In this document: positions 24,197 through 30,353 of the stretch, in pieces
How positions within the stretch are numbered: the first letter of the stretch is position 1
How the letters are laid out: the number at the start of each line of letters is the position of its first letter
Assembly (NCBI GenBank): GCA_002349525.1
Contig: DEDL01000036.1
Location: 730-31,082, forward strand
Reading direction: 5' to 3'
Length of the DNA stretch: 30,353 nucleotides
DNA from: Lachnoclostridium sp. UBA2905
GTDB taxonomy: Bacteria; Bacillota; Clostridia; Lachnospirales; Lachnospiraceae
The notes under the pieces: generated by a model
Databases searched by the model: none
Told to the model about the DNA's origin: nothing
What the model saw: the letters and a program-made list of their open reading frames with translations, nothing else
Translations under genes and position numbers: made by a program

Positions 24197-24586
24197 TTAT
24201 TTACGTTTTCCCATATAGTGGTTGTTATTATACATATTATTAGAAGCATTACTCTGATTTTTATCTGCTTCTGTTTTTTTAGCCATATCACTGCTCATGG
24301 AAGCTAACTTATGTTTAAGTTCAAACATGAGTTTATCATTCTCTTCCTTCTCAGCCTTCAAATCTTCATACTGTTCCTTCAGCTTAAAATAATCCTCTGC
24401 AATATTAAGATTAACAAGTAAGTTTTTCATTGTTGGATTCATCATATTACCGGCATTCTCTTCTGTCTCGGCAATTTTTGAATTGATATATGAAGCAATT
24501 TTCTGAAGGCATTCTTCACTTTCATATCCTCCCAGAGTATATCGGTTACCACCAATTAAAACCTCAATATTATTTTTCTGTTTCAT
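24197..24586 (-). CDS. zapA: Cell division protein ZapA
   Basis: A 129-residue ZapA homologue, which bundles FtsZ filaments at the division site in the cytoplasm. The N-terminal globular domain (NNIEVLIGGNRYTLGGYESE) matches the ZapA fold, and residues ~55-105 form a coiled coil (FKLKEQYEDLKAEKEENDKL). The C-terminal 25 residues are Asn/Lys-rich and disordered. The start at 24586 has GGAGG 9 bases upstream; a longer frame to 24682 lacks a ribosome site and begins at the -10 box. It has its own promoter with a leader of about 90 bases and is followed by a hairpin and the U32 gene. Confidence 0.9.
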   Translation of the reverse strand: MKQKNNIEVLIGGNRYTLGGYESEECLQKIASYINSKIAETEENAGNMMNPTMKNLLVNLNIAEDYFKLKEQYEDLKAEKEENDKLMFELKHKLASMSSDMAKKTEADKNQSNASNNMYNNNHYMGKRK

Positions 24587-24678
24587 ATTACAATTCCTCC
24601 ATACATTCACCGAAAAAGATTTGTTATTACTCACCACCTGCAGGAGCGGGAGGCTTCTCAACTGAGATAAGATCTGCT
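24587..24678 (-). promoter_or_regulatory. Structured 5' leader of zapA, possible regulatory RNA
   Basis: The ~90-base leader is notably GC-richer than its surroundings and folds: CTTATCTCA pairs with TGAGAAG with one bulge, followed by GCCTCCCGCTCCTGCAGG and GGTGGTGAG, which can form further stems. I do not recognise a named riboswitch. No open frame with a ribosome site is evident in it. Confidence 0.35.
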
Positions 24679-24684
24679 TCAATC

Positions 24685-24713
24685 ATTATAGTATATTGGC
24701 AGATAAATGTAAA
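24685..24713 (-). promoter_or_regulatory. Promoter of zapA
   Basis: TTTACA (24713-24708) and TATAAT (24690-24685) with a 17-base spacer, about 100 bases upstream of the zapA start codon. Confidence 0.8.
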
Positions 24714-24808
24714 CAACAATTGAATTAAGGCATGTTTAAATTAGTATACTGGCTTTTTATTTATCATTCTGATAAAATCTTTAAACTCGTTTTGACTTTA
24801 TAATGCCA

Positions 24809-25801
24809 TCATTTCAAGCCAAAATGATGATAAGCAAGATCTGTCACAATTCTTCCCCTTGGAGTTCTTGCAATAAATCCGTTCTGTATAAGATACGGCT
24901 CATACACGTCTTCTATAGTACCAGAGTCTTCACCAATACTTGCTGCAAGTGTTTCAAGACCTACCGGTCCCCCGGCAAATTTATTAATCATCTGCATAAT
25001 TATATTTCTATCTGTATTATCGAGCCCATACTTGTCCACTTCAAGTAAATCCAGAGCAAATATTGCAACCTCACCTGTAATATTGCCGTCATATCTTACC
25101 TGTGCAAAGTCTCTTACTCGCTTAAGAAGCCTGTTTGCAAGACGCGGCGTTCCTCTTGACCTTCTTGCAATTTCATGTGCTCCTTCTTCATCTATATGTA
25201 TATTAAGCACTCTTGCTGAACGTTTAATAATTGCAATAAGCTCATCCACAGAATAAAATTCCAGCCTGTGAACCACACCAAACCTGTCTCTTAAGGGAGC
25301 TGTAAGCATACCAGCCCTTGTTGTTGCACCAACAAGTGTAAATTTTGGAAGATCAAGTCTTATGGATTTGGCAGCTGCGCCCTTTCCAATTACAACATCA
25401 ATTGCATAATCCTCCATTGCAGGATACAAGACCTCTTCCACCTGTCTGTTAAGTCTGTGAATCTCATCAACAAATAATAGATCGCCATCACCAAGGTTAT
25501 TGAGAATTGCTGCCATATCTCCAGGCTTTTCAATAGCAGGACCTGATGTTATCTTAAGGTTAACATCCATTTCATTGGCAATAATCTCTGCAAGGGTTGT
25601 CTTTCCAAGCCCCGGCGGTCCATATAAAAGAACGTGATCAAGGGCTTCATTTCTTTTTTTGGCAGCTTCTATATATACCTTCAGGGTTTCCTTTGCCTTG
25701 GTCTGACCAATATATTCAGATAAAAGCTTTGGCCTAAGACTGTTTTCCACCCTGCCTTCTTCTTCCATTAATTCAGTTGAAATGACTCGTTTTTTTGTCA
25801 T
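24809..25801 (-). CDS. ruvB: Holliday junction branch migration ATPase RuvB
   Basis: A 330-residue AAA+ motor that drives Holliday junction branch migration together with RuvA during recombination and repair. Walker A GPPGLGKT at 61-68, Walker B LLFVDEIH, sensor 1 'GATTRAGMLTAPLRDRFG', and sensor 2 'SRGTPRLANRLLKRVRDFA' are all present, and the C-terminal winged helix ends in 'RTPRGRIVTDLAYHHFG'. Length is normal for RuvB. The ATG overlaps the ruvA stop by four bases (ATGA), showing coupled translation. RuvC is not encoded beside it. Confidence 0.98.
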   Translation of the reverse strand: MTKKRVISTELMEEEGRVENSLRPKLLSEYIGQTKAKETLKVYIEAAKKRNEALDHVLLYGPPGLGKTTLAEIIANEMDVNLKITSGPAIEKPGDMAAILNNLGDGDLLFVDEIHRLNRQVEEVLYPAMEDYAIDVVIGKGAAAKSIRLDLPKFTLVGATTRAGMLTAPLRDRFGVVHRLEFYSVDELIAIIKRSARVLNIHIDEEGAHEIARRSRGTPRLANRLLKRVRDFAQVRYDGNITGEVAIFALDLLEVDKYGLDNTDRNIIMQMINKFAGGPVGLETLAASIGEDSGTIEDVYEPYLIQNGFIARTPRGRIVTDLAYHHFGLK

Positions 25802-26415
25802 ATTCTCTTCAATCCTTCCTTAAGCAGTTTTGAAACGTCCATATCTTCTGTAATCTCAACACTTCTTACCCCTCTTGTGGCTTCACTTTTTGAATAGCCA
25901 AGTGCAACAAGCGCTGCAACAGCCTCATTTATCATAGAAGAAACCTCATCTCCTGCTTTGCAGACGTCTGTCTTATTATTAACATTCTGAAGCTTTTTCT
26001 CAAATGCATCCTCAAGGTCAACCTTGTCCTTGAGCTCAAGAATAACCTTTCCAGCAGTTTTGGCACCAATTCCCGGTGCTCCTGATATGGCCTTTACGTC
26101 TTCGGATAATATGGCAAATCTAAGGTCATCCGGTGTCATAACAGATAATATGCCAAGGGCGCCCTTAGGACCTATTCCATTAACTTTAATAAGCTTTTCA
26201 AACATTGAAAGATCGTCTCTGTCAAGAAACCCAAAAAGCTGCATGGCATCTTCCTTAACATTCATATAAGTATGTATACATACTCTGTCACCGGTATGTG
26301 GCAGACCGTCAATGACAGAGGCAGGAACCATAATTTTATAACCAATTCCACCTGATTCAACAATTATTTCATTTTCAAAAATGTACTCCAATGTACCTTT
26401 TACATAAGCAATCAT
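25798..26415 (-). CDS. ruvA: Holliday junction DNA helicase subunit RuvA
   Basis: A 205-residue RuvA, which binds the four-way junction as a tetramer and loads RuvB. The N-terminal OB-fold starts MIAYVKGTLEY and contains 'GGIGYKIMVP'. Two helix-hairpin-helix motifs follow, 'KVNGIGPKGALGIL' (about 77-90) and 'APGIGAKTAGKVILEL' (about 113-128). The C-terminal domain 'EAVAALVALGYSKSEA' binds RuvB. AAGGG lies about 10 bases before the ATG. It follows the cardiolipin synthase gene by 33 bases and overlaps ruvB. Confidence 0.97.
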   Translation of the reverse strand: MIAYVKGTLEYIFENEIIVESGGIGYKIMVPASVIDGLPHTGDRVCIHTYMNVKEDAMQLFGFLDRDDLSMFEKLIKVNGIGPKGALGILSVMTPDDLRFAILSEDVKAISGAPGIGAKTAGKVILELKDKVDLEDAFEKKLQNVNNKTDVCKAGDEVSSMINEAVAALVALGYSKSEATRGVRSVEITEDMDVSKLLKEGLKRI

Positions 26416-26448
26416 ATAATATAACCCTTTCAGTCTGTTCTTTTATAA

Positions 26449-28155
26449 TTATACCAGTGTCGAAAACATATTAAGTGCCGGCTGCATAAATTTGTATATA
26501 AACGGTCTGTTTTCCCATTCCTTAAGCGTATATTCGTGACTTATTTCAAAAGTTTTCTTAAAATCATAATTTATCTGGGTCATGGCATCTGTGTTACATA
26601 TCCACAATGCATTCTCATAATGAAGATAAAAGCTTCTATAATCCATGTTAACTGTACCAACTACTGCTGATGACTCACTTAATATAACCTTTGAATGGAT
26701 AAAGCCAGGTGTATATTCGTATATTTTGGCACCATGCTTAAGAAGTGCCCCATAATTATAATTAGTAAGCATTTTGACAATTTTTTTATCCGGAATGTTT
26801 GGGGTAATAAGGCGTACATCCACCCCTCTTTTCAGGGCTTCTGTTATTGCACCTATCATATATTCATCAAGAATCAGATAAGGTGTCATAATATATACAA
26901 ATTCATCTGCATTGGTTATTATCTGCTTGTATACACTTTCAATAACATTATCATCTGATTTGATAGGGCCATCTGCAAGAACGTGGCAAAACTCATCATT
27001 TAACTGAAACTCCCTGTCAGGCCTGTATTTATCAAAATCAATGAGCTCATCAGGACAGCTTATACTCCACATCTGCATAAAGGTCATGGCAAGTCCCCAT
27101 ACACCCTCACCTTCAATTCTAATACCACAGTCCTTCCATACGCCAAACCTCTCTATCAGATTTGCATACTCGTCTGCAATATTAAAGCCTCCGGTATATC
27201 CAACTTCACCGTCAATGACAACTATTTTCTGGTGGGTACGATAATTCATAATAAGTCTGTCTGTATATCGTTTTATAGGATTAAATACTATGGTTTTTAT
27301 TCCTTCAGCATTTAATCTCTGGTCAAATTTCTTATCAGTACGAAGCATAGCCCCAAAGTCATCGTATATAAATACTACCTCTACCCCCTCCTTAACCTTG
27401 TTAAGAAGAATTTCATGGCAGATATCCCATAGTGCTCCTTCAGCAACTATGAAGAAATTGAGAAAAATATACTTTTTCGCTTTGGTCATATCTTCAAACA
27501 TATCCTTTATGACATAATCGCCCATAGAATAATATTTCATTTTATTATTATCGAATAAAGGCATATGCTCATTACTTATATACTTGGAAATACGTTTAAC
27601 TCGTGGTTCAATACTGTTAAGCTTCTCCCTGATTCCCTCTCTTTCTGTATAATACTTGTAGGTTTCCCTGAACTTATCAATAGTATTTCTGATAAGACGT
27701 CTTCTTGTACTCTTTCTGCCCCACAAATAATACATGATATGTCCCGAAATGGGGAAAAGCAGGGCAATCGTAAGCCAGGAGACCTTATAAGAAGTATTCT
27801 TACTTGCATTGGTAAGTCCCACCGCAACAAAGAAGCTGAATATCTCAAGGACAATATAAAAAAGTCCCCAGTACTTACTTAAAAGTGTTGGAAGAAACAA
27901 TATAAATAAAACCTGAACAAGTATAAGCATTCCAATAACTACAAATCTAAGAAAGCCACTGAGATTATTCTTAATTCTTCCCTTAACATTGGTCATGGAT
28001 AACTCTTTTAGATTTTTGATATTCTGTTTATTTTCTTTATACTCAGCTTTAAGGTGATCCTTTTGTTCCTTATAATCACGTCTGAGTTCTTTCTTCTCCT
28101 TAGATACATGTTTTTCATGAGAATTAACATTATCTATTTTATCATTTATATCCAA
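26449..28155 (-). CDS. cls: Cardiolipin synthase (phospholipase D family)
   Basis: A membrane enzyme that condenses two phosphatidylglycerols to cardiolipin. Two N-terminal helices (about 68-92, 96-115) plus a third near 128-146 precede two phospholipase D motifs: HQKIVVIDGEVGYTGGFN (His308, Lys310, Asp315) and HSKVILSESSAVVGTVN (His487, Lys489). In the second motif the usual Asp is a Glu. The first ~60 residues are an unusual highly charged coiled-coil-like extension rich in Lys/Glu. Start: a TTG at 28155 has GGGGG 7 bases upstream and gives 568 residues; an ATG at 28179 (576 residues) lacks a ribosome site, so TTG is preferred but not certain. It lies between an exonuclease-like gene and ruvAB on the same strand. 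Confidence 0.9.
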   Translation of the reverse strand: MDINDKIDNVNSHEKHVSKEKKELRRDYKEQKDHLKAEYKENKQNIKNLKELSMTNVKGRIKNNLSGFLRFVVIGMLILVQVLFILFLPTLLSKYWGLFYIVLEIFSFFVAVGLTNASKNTSYKVSWLTIALLFPISGHIMYYLWGRKSTRRRLIRNTIDKFRETYKYYTEREGIREKLNSIEPRVKRISKYISNEHMPLFDNNKMKYYSMGDYVIKDMFEDMTKAKKYIFLNFFIVAEGALWDICHEILLNKVKEGVEVVFIYDDFGAMLRTDKKFDQRLNAEGIKTIVFNPIKRYTDRLIMNYRTHQKIVVIDGEVGYTGGFNIADEYANLIERFGVWKDCGIRIEGEGVWGLAMTFMQMWSISCPDELIDFDKYRPDREFQLNDEFCHVLADGPIKSDDNVIESVYKQIITNADEFVYIMTPYLILDEYMIGAITEALKRGVDVRLITPNIPDKKIVKMLTNYNYGALLKHGAKIYEYTPGFIHSKVILSESSAVVGTVNMDYRSFYLHYENALWICNTDAMTQINYDFKKTFEISHEYTLKEWENRPFIYKFMQPALNMFSTLV

Positions 28156-28202
28156 AAGACATCCCCCATTTCTATACATTTCAAATAATAAGATAACATA
28201 TA

Positions 28203-29318
28203 TTATATGGAATTTACAACCTGTCTATAATAATCACACATAAATTCATCATCCTTAAGATCTACATCATCCATATCTATATAGTAGTCTTTTGCTGTAT
28301 AATCTTTTCTGAAAATATGGTAATTATCTGAAAATACTCCCGGCTTAAATACTGGCAGATATAAGCCATCCTTTGTAACAAAGCACTCGGCTTTTTTTGC
28401 CTTTCTTCTGACTGAGGCATCCGTATATACTGCCACGCTTTTATGCATAACAGTTTCTTCCTCCAGCATATAATAATAGTCCTTATAGTCCTTAAAATAA
28501 TATTTTAAGCTATCCTTAAATAATCTGGCCCTTATTATAATCTCATTATCTTCACATGAAACTTCAATAGTATCATTTACACAAAATGAACAGTTATAGG
28601 GCACAAAACACTTATATCTTATAACAAGCTCCGTATCCTTCAAACTACAGTTTTCAAAGCTTACATTCAGCTTTTCAAAATCCTTAAGATACAAAAGGGA
28701 TGCAACCTGTGACAAGCCAAATACATCTTCATAATTGTGAAGTAAAAGCTCATGTAGCATGGTTTCATCGTCTTTTCCCATTAATTTGTTATGAATATAC
28801 TTAACATATACGTCAATAAGTATGCCACCATCAGCCTCATCCTCTCTTATAAGGCCAACATATTGTTCAAAGGATTTAAGCTTTTTATCAGAAAGTCCCA
28901 ACATGCCCGCATATTTTCTAAGCATAACATACAGGTCCAGTTTTTTTAACCCTTCAAGACATTCAATATCCATTCCATACTGTTTTGCCTTCTTTTTTAC
29001 AAAAGGTATATCAAATGTGTTGCCATTATACTGAAATATAACCTTATAATCTGATATAAAATCAAAAAACTCTTTAAGAATATTTTCTTCGCTCTTATAA
29101 TCATCAGCAAACCATTGTATTATATTAAAACCATCCTCAGTATAATATCCGGCACCTATAAGATATATATTGGATGTTTCCGGTGAAAGTCCTGTTGTTT
29201 CAATATCAAAAAAACACATATCTTTAATATCATACTCATTAAAAGGGTAAAACTGCCACTTTTCCAGCTCGGGATATATCATATTTTCTCTTTTATAATC
29301 AGTATTATATATTATCAT
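28203..29318 (-). CDS. RNase H-like DEDD exonuclease-family protein (YprB-like)
   Basis: A 371-residue protein whose N-terminal ~200 residues form an RNase H-like 3'-5' exonuclease domain of the YprB type. Acidic residues are in place: DIETTG (Asp38, Glu40), NTFDIPF (Asp103), and HNYEDV (His194, Asp198), the DEDDh pattern. The C-terminal ~170 residues are rich in Tyr, Lys and Asp and are not recognised. In other bacteria such proteins are often linked to a DEAD-box helicase; none is visible here. AGGAG lies 8 bases before the ATG. Substrate (DNA or RNA) unknown. It heads the probable exonuclease-cls-ruvA-ruvB operon. Confidence 0.83.
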   Translation of the reverse strand: MIIYNTDYKRENMIYPELEKWQFYPFNEYDIKDMCFFDIETTGLSPETSNIYLIGAGYYTEDGFNIIQWFADDYKSEENILKEFFDFISDYKVIFQYNGNTFDIPFVKKKAKQYGMDIECLEGLKKLDLYVMLRKYAGMLGLSDKKLKSFEQYVGLIREDEADGGILIDVYVKYIHNKLMGKDDETMLHELLLHNYEDVFGLSQVASLLYLKDFEKLNVSFENCSLKDTELVIRYKCFVPYNCSFCVNDTIEVSCEDNEIIIRARLFKDSLKYYFKDYKDYYYMLEEETVMHKSVAVYTDASVRRKAKKAECFVTKDGLYLPVFKPGVFSDNYHIFRKDYTAKDYYIDMDDVDLKDDEFMCDYYRQVVNSI

Positions 29319-29337
29319 ACGAGTTTCTCCTTATACT

Positions 29338-29370
29338 AAAATAGGTTCTGTTCCAAAAGGAACAGAACCT
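29338..29370 (-). terminator. Perfect hairpin downstream of rpmF, weak terminator
   Basis: AGGTTCTGTTCC (29343-29354) and GGAACAGAACCT (29359-29370) pair over 12 bases with a 4-base loop. The minus-strand transcript continues AUUUUAG, so the U-tract is only four bases. It separates rpmF from the exonuclease gene, probably allowing partial read-through. Confidence 0.65.
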
Positions 29371-29395
29371 ACCATTAATTACACCAAATACAAAA

Positions 29396-29584
29396 TTATG
29401 CTTCCTCAGTTGTTGTGAGAATTTCTTTTTTATTATATGATCCACAGCTCTTGCATACACGATGTGGCATCATCAACTCACCACACTTACTGCACTTAAC
29501 AAGATTAGGTGCTGTCATCTTCCAGTTAGCACGTCTCTTATCTCTTCTTGCTTTGGATGATTTATTCTTAGGACAAATTGACAT
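29396..29584 (-). CDS. rpmF: 50S ribosomal protein L32
   Basis: A 62-residue L32. The basic N-terminus (CPKNKSSKARRDKRRANWK) is diagnostic, and four cysteines at 31, 34, 44 and 47 (CSKC and CKSC) form the zinc-binding form of the protein. The start at 29584 has AGGAGG 8 bases upstream; an upstream in-frame ATG at 29608 has no site. It lies just downstream of ackA with its own near-consensus promoter. Confidence 0.96.
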   Translation of the reverse strand: MSICPKNKSSKARRDKRRANWKMTAPNLVKCSKCGELMMPHRVCKSCGSYNKKEILTTTEEA

Positions 29585-29640
29585 TCTGTTACACCTCCTA
29601 ATAATCAATTACGAAACACTAATTCGCTCACACTTGTACT

Positions 29641-29669
29641 ATTATAATGATAGAACAATGGTTTGTCAA
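29641..29669 (-). promoter_or_regulatory. Near-perfect promoter of rpmF
   Basis: TTGACA (29669-29664) and TATAAT (29646-29641), both exact consensus, with a 17-base spacer and about 57 bases to the start codon. The strongest promoter match in the window, fitting a ribosomal protein gene. Confidence 0.92.
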
Positions 29670-29678
29670 GCAGTTTTT

Positions 29679-30353
29679 TTATTTGTTGCTAACAAGTGCA
29701 ACTGTTTCTCTTGCAATTGCAAGTTCCTCATTAGTAGGAACTACGAGAACCTTAATCTTTGAATCATCTGTTGATATAACAACCTCTTCACCACGAAGAT
29801 CATTCTTTGATTCATCAAGCTTAACACCAAGGAATGCAAGATAATCACAAATCTCCTTGCGGATGTTCTTATCATTCTCTCCTAAACCGGCTGTAAATGT
29901 AATGGCATCAACTCCACCCATTGCAACCATGTATGAACCAATGTACTTAGCAACTCTGTATGCAAAAATATGTTCAGCGTTTGCTGCAAGCTCATTACCT
30001 TCATTAGCAGCTTTCTCAAGATCTCTGAAGTCACTTGAAAGTCCATCAGAAAGTCCATAAACACCTGACTCTTTATTGAACATAAGAAGTACTTCACTTG
30101 CTGTCTTATTCTCCTTGTTGCAGATGAACTCAACAACAGCAGGATCAATATCTCCACATCTTGTACCCATTACAAGTCCCTCTAATGGAGTGAATCCCAT
30201 TGATGTATCAACTGACTTACCATTAAGTACAGCAGAAACGCTTGCGCCACTTCCAAGGTGACATACGATAACCTTGCTGTTTTCCGGGTCAAGACCTGTA
30301 AGCTTATATGTTCTCTTTGAAACGAAGCTGTGGCTTGTTCCATGGAAACCATA
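29679..30353 (-). CDS. ackA: Acetate kinase, C-terminal part (5' end outside window)
   Basis: The frame is open to the window edge and gives the last 224 residues of a protein usually near 400 long. It begins with the acetate kinase signature YGFHGTSH, followed by 'VICHLGSGASVSA'-like 'VIVCHLGSGASVSAVLNG' (phosphate binding), 'DTSMGFTPLEGLVMGTRCGD', and 'ITFTAGLGEND' near the end. It makes ATP and acetate from acetyl phosphate, the final step of acetate fermentation. Its partner pta, often upstream, would be outside the window. No hairpin terminator is visible after the stop, and the rpmF promoter begins within about 10 bases. Confidence 0.97.
   Translation of the reverse strand, partial: YGFHGTSHSFVSKRTYKLTGLDPENSKVIVCHLGSGASVSAVLNGKSVDTSMGFTPLEGLVMGTRCGDIDPAVVEFICNKENKTASEVLLMFNKESGVYGLSDGLSSDFRDLEKAANEGNELAANAEHIFAYRVAKYIGSYMVAMGGVDAITFTAGLGENDKNIRKEICDYLAFLGVKLDESKNDLRGEEVVISTDDSKIKVLVVPTNEELAIARETVALVSNK

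Noticed and set aside
24587..24682. 32-codon upstream extension of ZapA
   Set aside because: It begins just after the promoter -10 box, lacks a ribosome site, and the ZapA family starts at the 24586 ATG.
24750..24790. AT-rich hairpin after ruvB (TTTATCA-GAA-TGATAAA) as a terminator
   Set aside because: Stem is mostly A-T and is followed by TAAAAAGCC in the minus-strand transcript, not a U-tract.

Overview
The window is low-GC DNA with strong AGGAGG-type ribosome binding sites, TTGACA/TATAAT promoters and dense operons. The gene content (pyrophosphate-type phosphofructokinase, class II aldolase, acetate kinase, U32 peptidase, a four-cysteine small protein I recognise as DUF6472-like, ECF transporter with DUF4430 proteins) points to an anaerobic Firmicute of the Clostridia, most like Lachnospiraceae. 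The species cannot be told from the sequence. Almost every gene is on the minus strand; the exception is one O-antigen ligase-like gene.

Region 1-10410 (minus) is one operon and the most interesting part. A cobalamin riboswitch leads six tightly packed genes: (i) a secreted, membrane-anchored protein with an alpha/alpha-barrel domain of the prenyltransferase/transcobalamin type, (ii) a lipoprotein ending in a DUF4430 (transcobalamin C-terminal-like) domain, (iii) EcfT, (iv) a fused double ECF ATPase, (v) an ECF S component, and (vi) a very large secreted protein with two DUF4430-like domains and a Pro/Thr-rich stalk that runs off the window. Animal transcobalamin and intrinsic factor clamp B12 between an alpha/alpha barrel and a DUF4430-type beta domain. 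Here the same two modules appear as separate surface-tethered proteins in the same order, next to an ECF importer and under B12 control. I infer a bacterial 'split transcobalamin' corrinoid capture and uptake system.

Region 10390-15570 holds a YbhJ-like aconitase-family hydratase with its own promoter and terminator, a divergent O-antigen ligase/polymerase gene, and a convergent UDP-galactopyranose mutase that overlaps it tail to tail; the last two suggest a galactofuranose-containing surface glycan. Region 15630-18060 is a glycolytic pair, PPi-dependent phosphofructokinase then class II aldolase, with a clear promoter and terminator. Region 18070-18970 has a small four-cysteine protein, a decayed ABC-ATPase remnant whose sequence now contains a good promoter, and a monocistronic Nudix hydrolase.

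Region 18997-24720 carries zapA, a U32 peptidase-family protein, a FtsW/RodA-type glycan polymerase and a class B penicillin-binding protein, the last three translationally coupled: a cell wall and division cluster. Region 24809-29320 holds a probable operon: a DEDD exonuclease-like protein, cardiolipin synthase, ruvA and ruvB. Region 29330-30353 has rpmF with a near-perfect promoter and the C-terminal part of acetate kinase, cut by the window edge. No tRNA, rRNA, CRISPR array, insertion sequence or phage gene was seen.
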